From the NCBI RefSeq assembly GCF_019402645.1, contig NZ_VKKS01000001.1:371450-435449 (forward strand): 64,000 nucleotides of DNA, in the 5' to 3' direction. This document shows positions 17,249 through 26,462 of this stretch, one piece after another (positions within the stretch are counted from its first letter, which is position 1; every line of letters begins with the position of its first letter). The stretch is from Morganella morganii. Its GTDB lineage: Bacteria; Pseudomonadota; Gammaproteobacteria; Enterobacterales; Enterobacteriaceae. Both the position numbers and the translations under genes were made by a program. The notes under the pieces were generated by a model, which was not told the DNA's origin, searched no databases, and saw only the letters and a program-made list of their open reading frames with translations.

Positions 17249-19624
17249 TTATTCCTTACAGGTAATATGTAATTCAATTACTGATTTTAATCTTAATTCC
17301 TCATCGGGCTGGCAATTTTTTATATCTCCATTGCCAAACATAACATTATCTGATGTTAAAATATCCAACCCATTATTGTCAGATAGTAGTATGTTTTCAT
17401 CAACTATATTGCCAATAATATTGCCACGATTATCAATAATAGTGCTGCCAATAGAAAACTTACCCTGCTTAGGTATTAAATTAATAACATACATTCTGTT
17501 ATTATCCGGTGTGAAATTCACTTTTCCTACAGTTCCATATTTCACTATTATTTCCTCTCTGGTGTTCTTTATTGATGCATCTTCAGGCAGTGACCTGGTG
17601 ACTATATTAATTATATTTTCTTTATTTTCCAATAGATTAGGTGCGACAGCGCTTCCATCATAATTTGTAATCGTATTTCCTGTGGGTGTGTTTACAGTAA
17701 CAAAGCCATCAATTCCTGTATTTATTATTGCAAAAGTATCGCCTGCCTTTTCTGGTGATAATACGATATTATTCTCATTCGCAACGACGGATCCGGATAA
17801 ATTAACAGAATAAAAATCATTTTTGGAACCAGAGTTTGAATAATACATACTTGTATTAGTGTATGGTGATTTCCAAAAGAACTGTGAATAAATCCGGTCA
17901 TTGTGGCCTGAGCTGTTACTCCTTTCGACACCTCCGCCTACCGTTAAATTATCATAAATACGATGGTCATAACCTATTCTATATATATCGAATGATCTCG
18001 ATTTATTAAATGAGGAGGATAACGTGCCATTACTATCATTAAATTTTAATGGCAATCGTACATTCACATATACAGAAATATCATTATCTTCTTTATTATA
18101 TGAATATGATAAACTACTTGAAATTGAAAGCTGTTTTATTGAGTAAGCGGAGCTGACCACCAATGAGTTTGTTGGTTCCATACCACCATAAAATGAACTT
18201 TGGTTAAACGATATTCCTGAGCTGAAATTTTTAAATATTCCTTTACTCATCCCAGCTGAAATGGAGTACTTCGGTTTTATATCCACAGGATTATATGATT
18301 TATTATATTCATAGTTATTTATTCCCTGAAAACCGGAATCTTGCCAATCTATTGAAATATAAGGTTTATAATTAAATATTTCAGATGAAAACTGTGTGCC
18401 TAATTTAATTCCTGCACTTCCATTCTGTGCACTTTGACTTACCAATGCTGTTATGTTGCCATTTATTGTTGACTGTAAGTTATTAATATCCGAACCTAAT
18501 CCAAAACTATTATAGTTTTCACTATGCAATCCGGCTATATATGGTCTCACAGAGAGTATCCGGGGGAAATAATAATCATAACCTAAAACAAATTCATTCT
18601 TTCTATTTGAGCGATCTATGTATCCGGAAAAAAATGAAAAGTTAGAGCTTAACTGCCTACTGACATTAAATAATGCTTTTGAGATGATACGCCTCTGTTC
18701 ATCCCCCGAGCTTCCTCTGATCACAAGTTCAGCATCATAAAACACTGTGATTAGTGAGACATTTTCAAATATAAAATGACCAGCCGGAACTGGTCGGCTA
18801 AAAATTAAGTCACCTTGCTGATAAAGCTCAACAATAGAGAATTCAGTTGCGGTTCCGCTGATTGTTACAGTTGAGTCGCCATCATAGAGGGAATCAGAGC
18901 TATTTATATTAATACCTGTAATTCTGCCTGCACCAAATAATGAGTTTCCGGCACTGATGTAACCAGTCCTGACTCTATACTTATCTAAAAATTCAGTTTC
19001 TATATATGCACTGGTAATATCGTTATGTTTGTTAACCGACCCATCAGAAAATGTTGTCCAATTATATGAAAAATCAGTTCTTACTAAATAGTTATTTATA
19101 TTTATACCCACCGTTGATAATGATGTAAATGACTCACTATAAGACTTACTAAAATTAGCATTGTAATTAATAAATGCACCGATGCCACCATCCTGTACAT
19201 ATTTAAATCCAGATTCTGCCAAAATAAATTCATCTGGCATTGTTAAATACAATGCATTTTCTCTTCGTGAAAAATTTGATTCTATTTTATTATCAGAATG
19301 ACAAGAATCCTTGTTCTGTAACTTTCTCACATCAACATACATATTTTCTAATATATCGGCACTAAGGCACGGTTTGTTTTTTTTAAAATCAACATCAAAC
19401 ATACCTATGTATTTTTTGTTTATATATACACCAACGCTACTAATTCCATCACCATTGCCACTATTAATTTTTTTTATTTGTTCATGGTCCAATCCAAGAG
19501 CCAGAAGAGAGTTGACGTCAAATTCCAAATCTGAATTCTTTGAAAGAGATACTGATGGTATAATTATGTTAACAGATAAAAATAAAATTAATTTTAAATT
19601 AACCGGAATTATTTTATTTTGCAT
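17249..19624 (-). CDS. Outer-membrane fimbrial usher (791 residues)
   Basis: This usher of the second fimbrial locus has a signal peptide, an N-terminal domain beginning LEFDVNSLLALG and continuing VGVYINKKYIGMFDVDF, a Tyr/Ser/Asn-rich barrel, and C-terminal domains with closing cysteines (GDIKNCQPDEEL and HITCKE). It is shorter than the other two ushers in the window and strongly AT-rich. Its last codons contain the ribosome binding site of the chaperone gene. The operon usher-chaperone-DUF1120 subunit shows no separate major pilin. Confidence 0.88.
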   Translation of the reverse strand: MQNKIIPVNLKLILFLSVNIIIPSVSLSKNSDLEFDVNSLLALGLDHEQIKKINSGNGDGISSVGVYINKKYIGMFDVDFKKNKPCLSADILENMYVDVRKLQNKDSCHSDNKIESNFSRRENALYLTMPDEFILAESGFKYVQDGGIGAFINYNANFSKSYSESFTSLSTVGININNYLVRTDFSYNWTTFSDGSVNKHNDITSAYIETEFLDKYRVRTGYISAGNSLFGAGRITGININSSDSLYDGDSTVTISGTATEFSIVELYQQGDLIFSRPVPAGHFIFENVSLITVFYDAELVIRGSSGDEQRRIISKALFNVSRQLSSNFSFFSGYIDRSNRKNEFVLGYDYYFPRILSVRPYIAGLHSENYNSFGLGSDINNLQSTINGNITALVSQSAQNGSAGIKLGTQFSSEIFNYKPYISIDWQDSGFQGINNYEYNKSYNPVDIKPKYSISAGMSKGIFKNFSSGISFNQSSFYGGMEPTNSLVVSSAYSIKQLSISSSLSYSYNKEDNDISVYVNVRLPLKFNDSNGTLSSSFNKSRSFDIYRIGYDHRIYDNLTVGGGVERSNSSGHNDRIYSQFFWKSPYTNTSMYYSNSGSKNDFYSVNLSGSVVANENNIVLSPEKAGDTFAIINTGIDGFVTVNTPTGNTITNYDGSAVAPNLLENKENIINIVTRSLPEDASIKNTREEIIVKYGTVGKVNFTPDNNRMYVINLIPKQGKFSIGSTIIDNRGNIIGNIVDENILLSDNNGLDILTSDNVMFGNGDIKNCQPDEELRLKSVIELHITCKE

Positions 19625-19858
19625 TTATCACACATCCCTGTCATTAAATATAATGATTGTAATAATTACCAGCCTTGTACATTAAAAAAACAGCACAACA
19701 AAAATTTGATGCGTGATTTAACTTTGTGTAGCTTATTGACAATGAGTCACAGGCTAACTCCCCTGACTAAACTAACAAGATCAATTATTATTTTTAAGGC
19801 TGCTGAACTAACTTTGCTATATGATGCCATTCAACTGCTTATAGTTGTAAAGACATAA

Positions 19859-20167
19859 CTAATGGACAGTTAATCTTCTTGTTTTCATTTCGGATAATAA
19901 GTGACTAAAAAAATCCGGTAATTTAACATTTAAATATTGCAATATAAAAAACAATGTACTTACTTTCAGTCTTGAGGTTCCACGTTCATATCGCGAAATT
20001 TGTTGCTGAGTTAAGCCAATTGCGCCAGCCAATTCAACACCTGTTACCTTCTGCTTTTTGCGAAAATAAGAAAGTGCCTCTCCGATGATAACTGGCAAGT
20101 ATTCAAAATCAGATTCGCAGATATAAAAATCATGTTCAATATGCTCATTGTCTTTATATTTTATCAT
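19859..20167 (-). CDS. MrpJ-type HTH (XRE/Cro-like) regulator
   Basis: This is a small DNA-binding protein of 102 residues from the ATG at 20167 (MIKYKDNEH...), which is preceded by GGGAGGG nine bases upstream; a slightly longer start at 20188 is possible. An XRE helix-turn-helix spans about residues 35-75, with the recognition segment IGLTQQQISRYERGTSRLK. The TQQQISRYERG motif is close to that of MrpJ, the Proteus regulator encoded with MR/P fimbriae that represses motility. It lies 234 bases upstream of the usher on the same strand, so it may be co-transcribed with, or regulate, the fimbrial genes. A role in reciprocal control of adhesion and motility is inference. Confidence 0.78.
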   Translation of the reverse strand: MIKYKDNEHIEHDFYICESDFEYLPVIIGEALSYFRKKQKVTGVELAGAIGLTQQQISRYERGTSRLKVSTLFFILQYLNVKLPDFFSHLLSEMKTRRLTVH

Positions 20168-20188
20168 CAGGTAAGACCCTCCCATCAT

Positions 20189-20697
20189 TAATAATGTGAA
20201 AGCATTAATAATGATAATAGTATTTATTTATCTGTCATGATGGTTATATCTTATAAAATACGAGCGTGGTTTGTAAGTAAAAATGCCTTAAATAATAACA
20301 TCAAGTGATCAATAATAACCTTATTGATAAATACCTTTGTATTTCAATGCGTTAAAATGCATTATCTTCACCGGTTAAGATGTGGTTGATTGGAGTTAAG
20401 AGTAAATCCGGGGCTGTAACATCATAACTTCACAGGTATCGATATTTGCTCATTACTGTAATGACTAAGGGTATGCAAAAAAGTACGGTTATCTGCCCGG
20501 TGATATGATGCAAAAAATCTATATTTTTTATCTCTGCATGAGGTATGTTACAAACAGCACACCGGTATTATGGTGTATAGCTATGCTATAGCCCCGGTAC
20601 TTACTAATGCTTATGCGGGACATTGCGGTAATAATTAATAAAGAACGTCTGTAGTTTTATGCCCGGTATCATCAGTACACTCATAATAAAAGTGTTA
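20189..20697. other. Intergenic region without a supported gene
   Basis: About 500 bases carry the upstream region of the MrpJ-type gene and no convincing open frame. A short palindrome (TATAGC, TAT, GCTATA near 20576) is the only structure seen. Nothing recognisable as RNA gene or mobile element was found before the transposase remnant. Confidence 0.4.
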
Positions 20698-21045
20698 TTA
20701 TATAATAAGGATAATCTGGGCTGATGCCGCCGGATGGCTGTGGCACCGGGCCCGGTTGCAGAACACCTTAATGTAATCGAAGATATTTGCCCGGGCCAGA
20801 ACCCGTGTTTTATACATACGTTTTCTGATGCGCTCTTTTTTCAGTGAACTGAAGAGCGATTCGGCCACGGAATTATCCCCGCAGTTGCCACGCCGGTTCA
20901 TACCCGGTACCGGGTTGTTGATCCGGATGACGGTAAACTGTTGTTGCATACGATTCGGGGCAACAACAGAAGGTTTGCCGGCGATGCGCGATGTGGGGTC
21001 AGTCCATGTTGGTATATTTGCTGGTATAAAATTTATCTGACACAA
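20698..21045 (-). pseudogene. IS3-family transposase (OrfB) remnant with internal deletion
   Basis: The minus-strand frame contains AGKPSVVAPNRMQQQFTVIR, an N-terminal IS3 OrfB motif. It then jumps after a few residues to MNRRGNCGDNSVAESLFSS, LKKERIRKRMYKTR and IFDYIKVFCNRARCHSH, the C-terminal third of the same protein. The central DDE block is deleted, so it cannot be active. That central block is what survives at 7749-7955 on the opposite strand. The two scars enclose the iron-uptake and AT-rich fimbrial regions. Confidence 0.8.
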
Positions 21046-21535
21046 TTTTTATCCATACTAAATAATGTATACCGTATATATTCGAATCCTCCGGATGCAT
21101 AATTATTTATAAAAAAAGAATAATTAATTTCACAAGACCATCGGTTATAAAATATTATATTTAAATAAGTGTTTGTTATTTTCCGGAATTTAAGTGAATA
21201 ATACAATATTATTTCTTTTGACTAATTATATATTATAATAACTCTTATTTATTAAATTTTTATGAAATAATATAGACTGGTTAACTATATTATTTCTTTA
21301 TCTGTTTATAATGTTCAATATAGACTGGGTGACTATATTAAATATGTTTTTATTTTTGATATTACTGTCAACATAATGAGCAACACATTATTAACAAAGC
21401 ATGTTTATTTGCTGTTTAATATAGACAGGATTGGATTTTAAATTATTATTTTGATATATGTCACGGTATAGTATTTTTACTTGGTTATATTGATAGTTGT
21501 TCGTCAGATAGTCTTAATTTTAAACAGGTGCAAAA
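21046..21535 (+). promoter_or_regulatory. AT-rich speF upstream region with repeated 24-base elements
   Basis: Two near-identical 24-base elements lie at 21269-21292 and 21317-21340. Each reads ATATAGACTGG, then three or four variable bases, then CTATATTA, with TATAG/CTATA as inverted ends. A half copy (ATATAGACAGG) is at 21419-21429. Copy starts are 48 and about 101 bases apart. They precede the leader peptide gene and look like binding sites for a regulator of ornithine decarboxylase. No gene is seen in the stretch. Confidence 0.5.
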
Positions 21536-21643
21536 ATGGAAAATAACAACCGATTTTGGCCGCATATAAGACGTGTAACACACCTTATGATGTTCTCACA
21601 TCGTTCGTGTTTCGATTTTAATCGTTTCAATGCGCAAAGGTAG
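21536..21643 (+). CDS. speFL: SpeFL ornithine-sensing leader (arrest) peptide
   Basis: This 35-codon gene encodes a peptide starting MENNNRFWPHIRRVTHLMMF and ending FNRFNAQR. It matches the enterobacterial SpeFL/orf34 leader, including the ornithine-recognition motif HIRRxxH (residues 10-16, here HIRRVTH) and the conserved FDF near residues 26-28. In E. coli and Salmonella, ornithine stalls the ribosome late in this peptide, which blocks Rho-dependent termination and raises speF-potE expression. CAGGTG lies about six bases before the ATG. It sits about 380 bases before speF. Confidence 0.92.
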   Translation: MENNNRFWPHIRRVTHLMMFSHRSCFDFNRFNAQR

Positions 21644-22023
21644 TCCCTCTACTGACATCCATCACGTTGTCTGCATATTGCTGCCGTATGGATCGTCGAC
21701 CTCATTCTCAATATATTCCGCATCTTGTATGTGGTTATACTGAATTCTGATTGATAATTCATACTCTGGTTTACATGCACGAATGTGCAGGCAGATAGCT
21801 TTTTTTCATATTATCCCTTCCGCAGAATGGCGGTTACCGGATTACTGAAAGCTATATTGTCTGAGGCATCGTTCTGATATACGTAATGGCATAAAGGAAA
21901 GTGCGTGTTTTTAACTCGATTTTATATTGAGGGAACAAACTCGCATTTATGAAAAATAAAAAACTGAAATATTCCCCGGGAAAATTTCAGCAGGAATCTT
22001 TTGCCAAAAATAAAGGTATGAAA
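21644..22023 (+). promoter_or_regulatory. speF leader region downstream of speFL
   Basis: This long untranslated stretch lies between the arrest peptide and speF. By analogy with E. coli it should hold the Rho-dependent terminator that is bypassed when ribosomes stall on speFL. An open frame in phase with speF starts at 21949, but its GAGG is about 16 bases away. No other gene is evident. Confidence 0.6.
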
Positions 22024-24186
22024 ATGAATAGTTATAAAATAGCTGTCAGCTATGATATGTCAGGATATATTTCAACACACCGTGAGTGTGTGGATATCTT
22101 AAATACTGATTTTACCGATGTCGCTGTGATTGTTATTTCATCGGATGATATTCAGGACGGAAAACTGGATTTTATTGAAGAACATAGCTTTAAACAGCCG
22201 GTTTTCGCCGTTATTGGTGACCATGAGGTCATTCCGGCAGACATCATCACCCGGTTAACCGGTGTGATTGATTTGAATAAAAAGAACGGTGAGTTATACA
22301 GCAAGCAGCTGGAAACAGCCGCACTGAAATATGAAGAAGGCTTATTACCGCCATTCTTCGGCAGCCTGAAAAAATATACCGAACAGGGAAATTCGGCGTT
22401 TGATTGTCCGGGGCATCAGGGCGGGGAGTTCTTCCGCCGCCATCCGCTGGGTAACCAGTTTGTCGAATATTTCGGCGAAAATTTATTCCGTTCTGATTTA
22501 TGTAATGCGGATGTTTCCATGGGGGATCTGCTGATCCACGAAGGTGCTCCGTGTGCGGCACAACAGCATGCTGCAAAAGTGTTTAATGCCGATAAAACGT
22601 ATTTTGTTCTCAATGGTACCTCCTCTTCCAATAAAGTTGTCCTTAATGCCTTATTGGCACCCGGCGATCTGGTGTTATTTGACCGTAATAACCATAAGTC
22701 GAATCATCACGGAGCCTTAATTCAGGCAGGTGCAACACCGGTTTATCTGGAAGCTGCCCGTAATCCGTTCGGGTTTATCGGCGGGATTGATGCTCATTGC
22801 TTTGAAGAAAACTATCTCCGCGACTTAATTAAAGAAGTCGCACCTGCACGGGCAGCAGAAAAACGGCCGTTCCGGCTGGCGGTTATTCAACTGGGCACAT
22901 ATGACGGGACAATTTACAACGCACGTCAGGTTGTCGATAAAATCGGTCACTTGTGTGACTACATTTTATTTGATTCCGCGTGGGTCGGTTATGAACAATT
23001 TATCCCGATGATGAAGGATTGTTCCCCGCTTCTGCTGGATCTGAATGAAAATGATCCCGGTATTCTGGTGACGCAGTCTGTACATAAACAGCAGGCCGGT
23101 TTCTCTCAGACATCCCAGATCCATAAAAAAGACCGTCATATTAAAGGGCAGGATCGTTATGTGAATCATAAGCGCCTGAATAATGCCTTTATGATGCATG
23201 CATCCACCAGCCCGTTCTATCCGTTGTTTGCCGCTCTGGATGTGAACGCCAAAATGCATGAGGGGGAATCCGGTAAACGTTTATGGATGGATTGCGTGAA
23301 AACCGGGATTGAAACCCGTAAGTTGCTGCTGAAATCCTGTAAACATATCCGCCCGTTCATTCCGGAAACGGTTGATGGCCGTTCATGGGGGGAATTTGAT
23401 ACAAATGTGATTGCCAATGACCTGCGTTTCTTCAATTTTGTACCGGGTGAACGTTGGCATGCCTTTGAGGGATATGAAAAAAATCAGTATTTTGTTGACC
23501 CGTGCAAGTTACTGCTGACGACACCGGGTATTGATGCCAAAACCGGTAATTATGAAGCATTCGGGGTGCCGGCAACTATTCTGGCTAACTATCTGCGTGA
23601 AAATAATATTATTCCTGAAAAATGCGATCTTAACTCCATTCTCTTCCTGCTGACTCCGGCGGAAAGCATGGCAAAAATGCAGCATCTGGTGGCGCAGATT
23701 TCCCGCTTTGAGCAACTTCTTGAGCAGGATGCTCCGCTGAAAGACGTGCTGCCGTCTGTATATCATGCGCATGAAACCCGTTATCAGGGATACACCATCC
23801 GTCAGTTATGTCAGGAAATGCATGACATGTATGTGAAGTTTAATGTGAAACAACTCCAGAAAGAGATGTTCCGCAAATCACACTTCCCGCAGGTCAGCAT
23901 GTTACCGCAGGCTGCCAATATAGCGTTTGTGCGCGGCAATGCAGAACTGGTTGCCGTGGATCAGATTGAAGGCCGTATTGCGGCAGAAGGTGCTCTTCCT
24001 TATCCGCCGGGAGTGCTGTGTGTGGTACCGGGGGAAATCTGGGGCGGTTCTGTGCAGCAATATTTCCTGGCGCTGGAAGAGGGAATTAACCTGTTTCCGG
24101 GATTCTCACCGGAATTACAGGGCGTGTATATCCGCTGTGATGACGATGGCCGCCAGCGGGCATACGGCTATGTAATTAAACACTGA
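22024..24186 (+). CDS. speF: Inducible ornithine decarboxylase
   Basis: This PLP-dependent fold-type I enzyme decarboxylates L-ornithine to putrescine and CO2 and consumes a proton, so with PotE it gives acid resistance. The N-terminal wing/receiver-like domain starts MNSYKIAVSYD. The catalytic core carries DCPGHQGGEFFRRHP, NGTSSSNKVVLNA and the PLP lysine in TQSVHKQQAGFSQ, which is residue 355 when counted from ATG 22024, the position expected for this family. The C-terminal domain has PGEIWGG near the end. The frame is open from 21949, but AAGGT six bases before 22024 and the family length (about 720-732 residues) favour the later ATG. Expression is controlled through speFL. Confidence 0.95.
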   Translation: MNSYKIAVSYDMSGYISTHRECVDILNTDFTDVAVIVISSDDIQDGKLDFIEEHSFKQPVFAVIGDHEVIPADIITRLTGVIDLNKKNGELYSKQLETAALKYEEGLLPPFFGSLKKYTEQGNSAFDCPGHQGGEFFRRHPLGNQFVEYFGENLFRSDLCNADVSMGDLLIHEGAPCAAQQHAAKVFNADKTYFVLNGTSSSNKVVLNALLAPGDLVLFDRNNHKSNHHGALIQAGATPVYLEAARNPFGFIGGIDAHCFEENYLRDLIKEVAPARAAEKRPFRLAVIQLGTYDGTIYNARQVVDKIGHLCDYILFDSAWVGYEQFIPMMKDCSPLLLDLNENDPGILVTQSVHKQQAGFSQTSQIHKKDRHIKGQDRYVNHKRLNNAFMMHASTSPFYPLFAALDVNAKMHEGESGKRLWMDCVKTGIETRKLLLKSCKHIRPFIPETVDGRSWGEFDTNVIANDLRFFNFVPGERWHAFEGYEKNQYFVDPCKLLLTTPGIDAKTGNYEAFGVPATILANYLRENNIIPEKCDLNSILFLLTPAESMAKMQHLVAQISRFEQLLEQDAPLKDVLPSVYHAHETRYQGYTIRQLCQEMHDMYVKFNVKQLQKEMFRKSHFPQVSMLPQAANIAFVRGNAELVAVDQIEGRIAAEGALPYPPGVLCVVPGEIWGGSVQQYFLALEEGINLFPGFSPELQGVYIRCDDDGRQRAYGYVIKH

Positions 24187-24202
24187 GTCCGTTAATTCGT
24201 GC

Positions 24203-24234
24203 ATGACGGAGTGCGGATGAGCGTGCTCCGTCAT
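24203..24234 (+). promoter_or_regulatory. Hairpin between speF and potE
   Basis: ATGACGGAG, a 14-base loop and CTCCGTCAT form a nine-pair stem directly before the potE ribosome binding site (CGGGGAGA at 24235-24242). It has no T-run, so it more likely stabilises the mRNA or tunes potE translation than terminates transcription. Confidence 0.45.
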
Positions 24235-24246
24235 CCGGGGAGAAAA

Positions 24247-25578
24247 ATGATGAGTGCTTCAAAAAATAAAATGAGTGTATTACAGCTCACCATATTGACT
24301 GCGGTGAATATGATGGGTTCCGGTATCATTATGTTGCCGACAAAACTGGCGGAAGTGGGGACAATTTCTATTCTGTCCTGGATTGTGACCGCGGTCGGCT
24401 CTATGGCACTGGCTTACGCATTTTCCAAATGCGGTATGTACAGCCGCCGCAGTGGCGGGATGGGGGGGTATGCGGAATATGCTTTCGGCAAATCCGGTAA
24501 CTTTATGGCGAACTACACTTATGGTGTTTCTTTACTGATTGCGAACGTCGCCATTGCGATTTCCGCTGTCGGTTATGGTGCCGAGCTGATGGATGCTGCC
24601 CTGACTCCATTGGGTATCTGTATTGCCACTATTGTGGTGTTATGGATTTGTACCGTCGCAAACTTCGGCGGTGCGCGGATCACCGGACGGATCAGCAGTA
24701 TTACTGTTTGGGGAGTCATTATTCCGGTCGTCGGTATTTCGGTTGTCGGCTGGTGGTGGTTCAGTCCTGAGCAATATGTTAATTCCTGGAACCCTCACAA
24801 CTTCCCGTTCTTTGAGGCTGTCGGTTCTTCGATTGCCATGACGTTATGGGCATTCCTGGGGATGGAATCTGCATGTGCTAATAGTGAGGCTGTTGATAAT
24901 CCTGAAAAAAATGTACCGATTGCGGTATTGGGCGGAACATTAGGTGCAGCGGTTATCTATATTGTGTCAACAAACGTGATTGCCGGTATTGTGCCGAATA
25001 TGGATCTGGCAAATTCTACTGCACCGTTTGGCCTCGCATTTTCACAGATGTTTACGCCGGGTGTGGGTAAAGTGGTTATGGCGCTGATGGTCATGTCCTG
25101 CTGCGGCTCATTATTAGGCTGGCAGTTCACGATTGCACAGGTATTTAAATCGTCTTCTGACTCCGGCTATTTCCCGAAAGTATTCTCAGCTGTTACCAAA
25201 GCGGATGCACCGGTTAAAGGTATGCTGGTTATCGTTGTCATTCAGTCAGTATTGTCTCTGATGACGATCAGTCCGTCGCTCAATAAACAGTTTAACGTGC
25301 TGGTTAACCTTGCTGTTGTTACCAACATTATCCCTTATATCCTCTCCATGGCTGCCATGATGATTCTGCAGAAAGTGGCTAATGTGGATCCTAAGAAGGC
25401 ACGGACAGGTAATATTATTGCATTTATTGGTGCTGTTTACAGCTTCTATGCGCTGTATTCATCCGGTGAAGACGCTGTGATGTGGGGCGCGCTGGCGACC
25501 TTCCTGGGCTGGACATTGTATGGCTTTGTCTCTCCGCGGTTTGAAATGAAACAAAATCAGGACGTAATGGCGAAATAA
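24247..25578 (+). CDS. potE: Putrescine:ornithine antiporter
   Basis: This APC-family inner-membrane antiporter of about 443 residues has twelve membrane segments. It imports ornithine and exports putrescine made by SpeF. The sequence is very close to E. coli PotE throughout (MGSGIIMLPTKLAEVGTIS, SGGMGGYAEYAFGKSGNFM, ANFGGARITG, SSSDSGYFPK). The frame is open from 24199, but GGGGAGA and the family N-terminus place the start at 24247 (a second ATG follows at 24250). It forms an operon with speF. Confidence 0.96.
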   Translation: MMSASKNKMSVLQLTILTAVNMMGSGIIMLPTKLAEVGTISILSWIVTAVGSMALAYAFSKCGMYSRRSGGMGGYAEYAFGKSGNFMANYTYGVSLLIANVAIAISAVGYGAELMDAALTPLGICIATIVVLWICTVANFGGARITGRISSITVWGVIIPVVGISVVGWWWFSPEQYVNSWNPHNFPFFEAVGSSIAMTLWAFLGMESACANSEAVDNPEKNVPIAVLGGTLGAAVIYIVSTNVIAGIVPNMDLANSTAPFGLAFSQMFTPGVGKVVMALMVMSCCGSLLGWQFTIAQVFKSSSDSGYFPKVFSAVTKADAPVKGMLVIVVIQSVLSLMTISPSLNKQFNVLVNLAVVTNIIPYILSMAAMMILQKVANVDPKKARTGNIIAFIGAVYSFYALYSSGEDAVMWGALATFLGWTLYGFVSPRFEMKQNQDVMAK

Positions 25579-25658
25579 CGAACACTCTCCGGTGGGTTCC
25601 TCCTGTGCAGTTCCGGCGGGAGGATTTTCGCTCCGGAAACAAACAACTGGAGTTTTAA

Positions 25659-25671
25659 AGACAACCGGTCT
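25659..25671. promoter_or_regulatory. Putative AcuR operator upstream of acuR
   Basis: AGAC-AACCG-GTCT is an inverted repeat followed by ATATT, 33 bases before the regulator start. The same pattern AGAC-N5-GTCT-ATATT occurs before acuI, which supports a shared operator for the TetR-family protein and autoregulation. Confidence 0.55.
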
Positions 25672-25703
25672 ATATTATTCCGCATGACAGAGGTAAAGAC
25701 GCA

Positions 25704-26345
25704 ATGACATCAGTAATCACAAAACCGAAACGGGGACGACCGCCGAAAAATCATGATGCAGGTGCGGATGTAAAAAAAATGCTGATCCGCAGCGGTATGG
25801 AGATGTTCACCGAAAAAGGGTATATGACCTCGGATATCAACGGGATCCTGAGGAAGGTGGGTGTGCCGAAAGGCTCTTTTTACTATTACTTTGACAGCAA
25901 AGAGCAGTTTGGTCTGGAAATCATGCAAAATTATGACAGCTATTTTTCCGGTCTGCTGGATAAATGTCTGTCTGATACCACTCTTCCGCCGCCGGAAAGA
26001 TTACGGGCATTTTACCGGATCGCCAAAGCCGGGATGGAAAAATACCACTGGCAGCGCGGGTGTCTGGTGGGGAATCTCGGTCAGGAGGTCGCCAGTCTGC
26101 CGGCCGGGTATTGTGAAATACTCAATGAGATTATCACCGGCTGGCAAAAAAAGGTGGAAGTTTGTCTTCTGGAAGCACAGAAACAGCAACTTATTTCCGG
26201 CAGAACAGATTGCAGGCAAATGGCGGCTTTTTTCTGGACGGGCTGGGAAGGAGCGGTAATGCGTGCCAAACTGACCCGCAATAGTGAACCGCTGGATCTG
26301 TTTATCACTGTTTTTATGACGCAGATACTGGCTGATAAAGCCTGA
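25704..26345 (+). CDS. acuR: TetR-family regulator (AcuR-like)
   Basis: This 213-residue repressor has a basic N-terminal tail (KPKRGRPPKN) and a TetR helix-turn-helix at about residues 25-75 (MLIRSGMEMFTEKGY, VGVPKGSFYYYFDSKEQFG). Its ligand-binding domain contains GCLVGNLGQEVA, the pattern of the AcuR group that senses acrylate-type compounds. The neighbour downstream is acuI, the usual partner, and matching inverted repeats precede both genes. GAGG lies about ten bases before the ATG. The inducer (acrylate or a related electrophile) is inferred from family and context. Confidence 0.8.
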   Translation: MTSVITKPKRGRPPKNHDAGADVKKMLIRSGMEMFTEKGYMTSDINGILRKVGVPKGSFYYYFDSKEQFGLEIMQNYDSYFSGLLDKCLSDTTLPPPERLRAFYRIAKAGMEKYHWQRGCLVGNLGQEVASLPAGYCEILNEIITGWQKKVEVCLLEAQKQQLISGRTDCRQMAAFFWTGWEGAVMRAKLTRNSEPLDLFITVFMTQILADKA

Positions 26346-26426
26346 AAAATTGTTGCAGAATAATTTATTAAATATCGCCGTTGTTAACACCCAGGTGTGT
26401 ATTTAATAAATTTTTTTACAATTAAG

Positions 26427-26441
26427 TAGACATTCGGTCTA
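26427..26441. promoter_or_regulatory. Putative AcuR operator in the acuI promoter
   Basis: TAGAC-ATTCG-GTCTA is a perfect five-base inverted repeat. It sits between a TTTACA (26415-26420) and a TATATT (26440-26445) that could be the -35 and -10 boxes, 21 bases before acuI. It repeats the element in front of acuR. Confidence 0.6.
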
Positions 26442-26462
26442 TATTCATAAAAGGATAACACC

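Noticed and set aside
19619-19858. 79-codon plus-strand frame opposite the usher promoter
   Set aside because: Low-complexity AT-rich frame over a promoter region, with no supporting signal.
21949-22023. N-terminal extension of SpeF from ATG 21949
   Set aside because: Its Shine-Dalgarno is too far (about 16 bases). Starting at 22024 gives the expected length, a good ribosome binding site and places the PLP lysine at 355.
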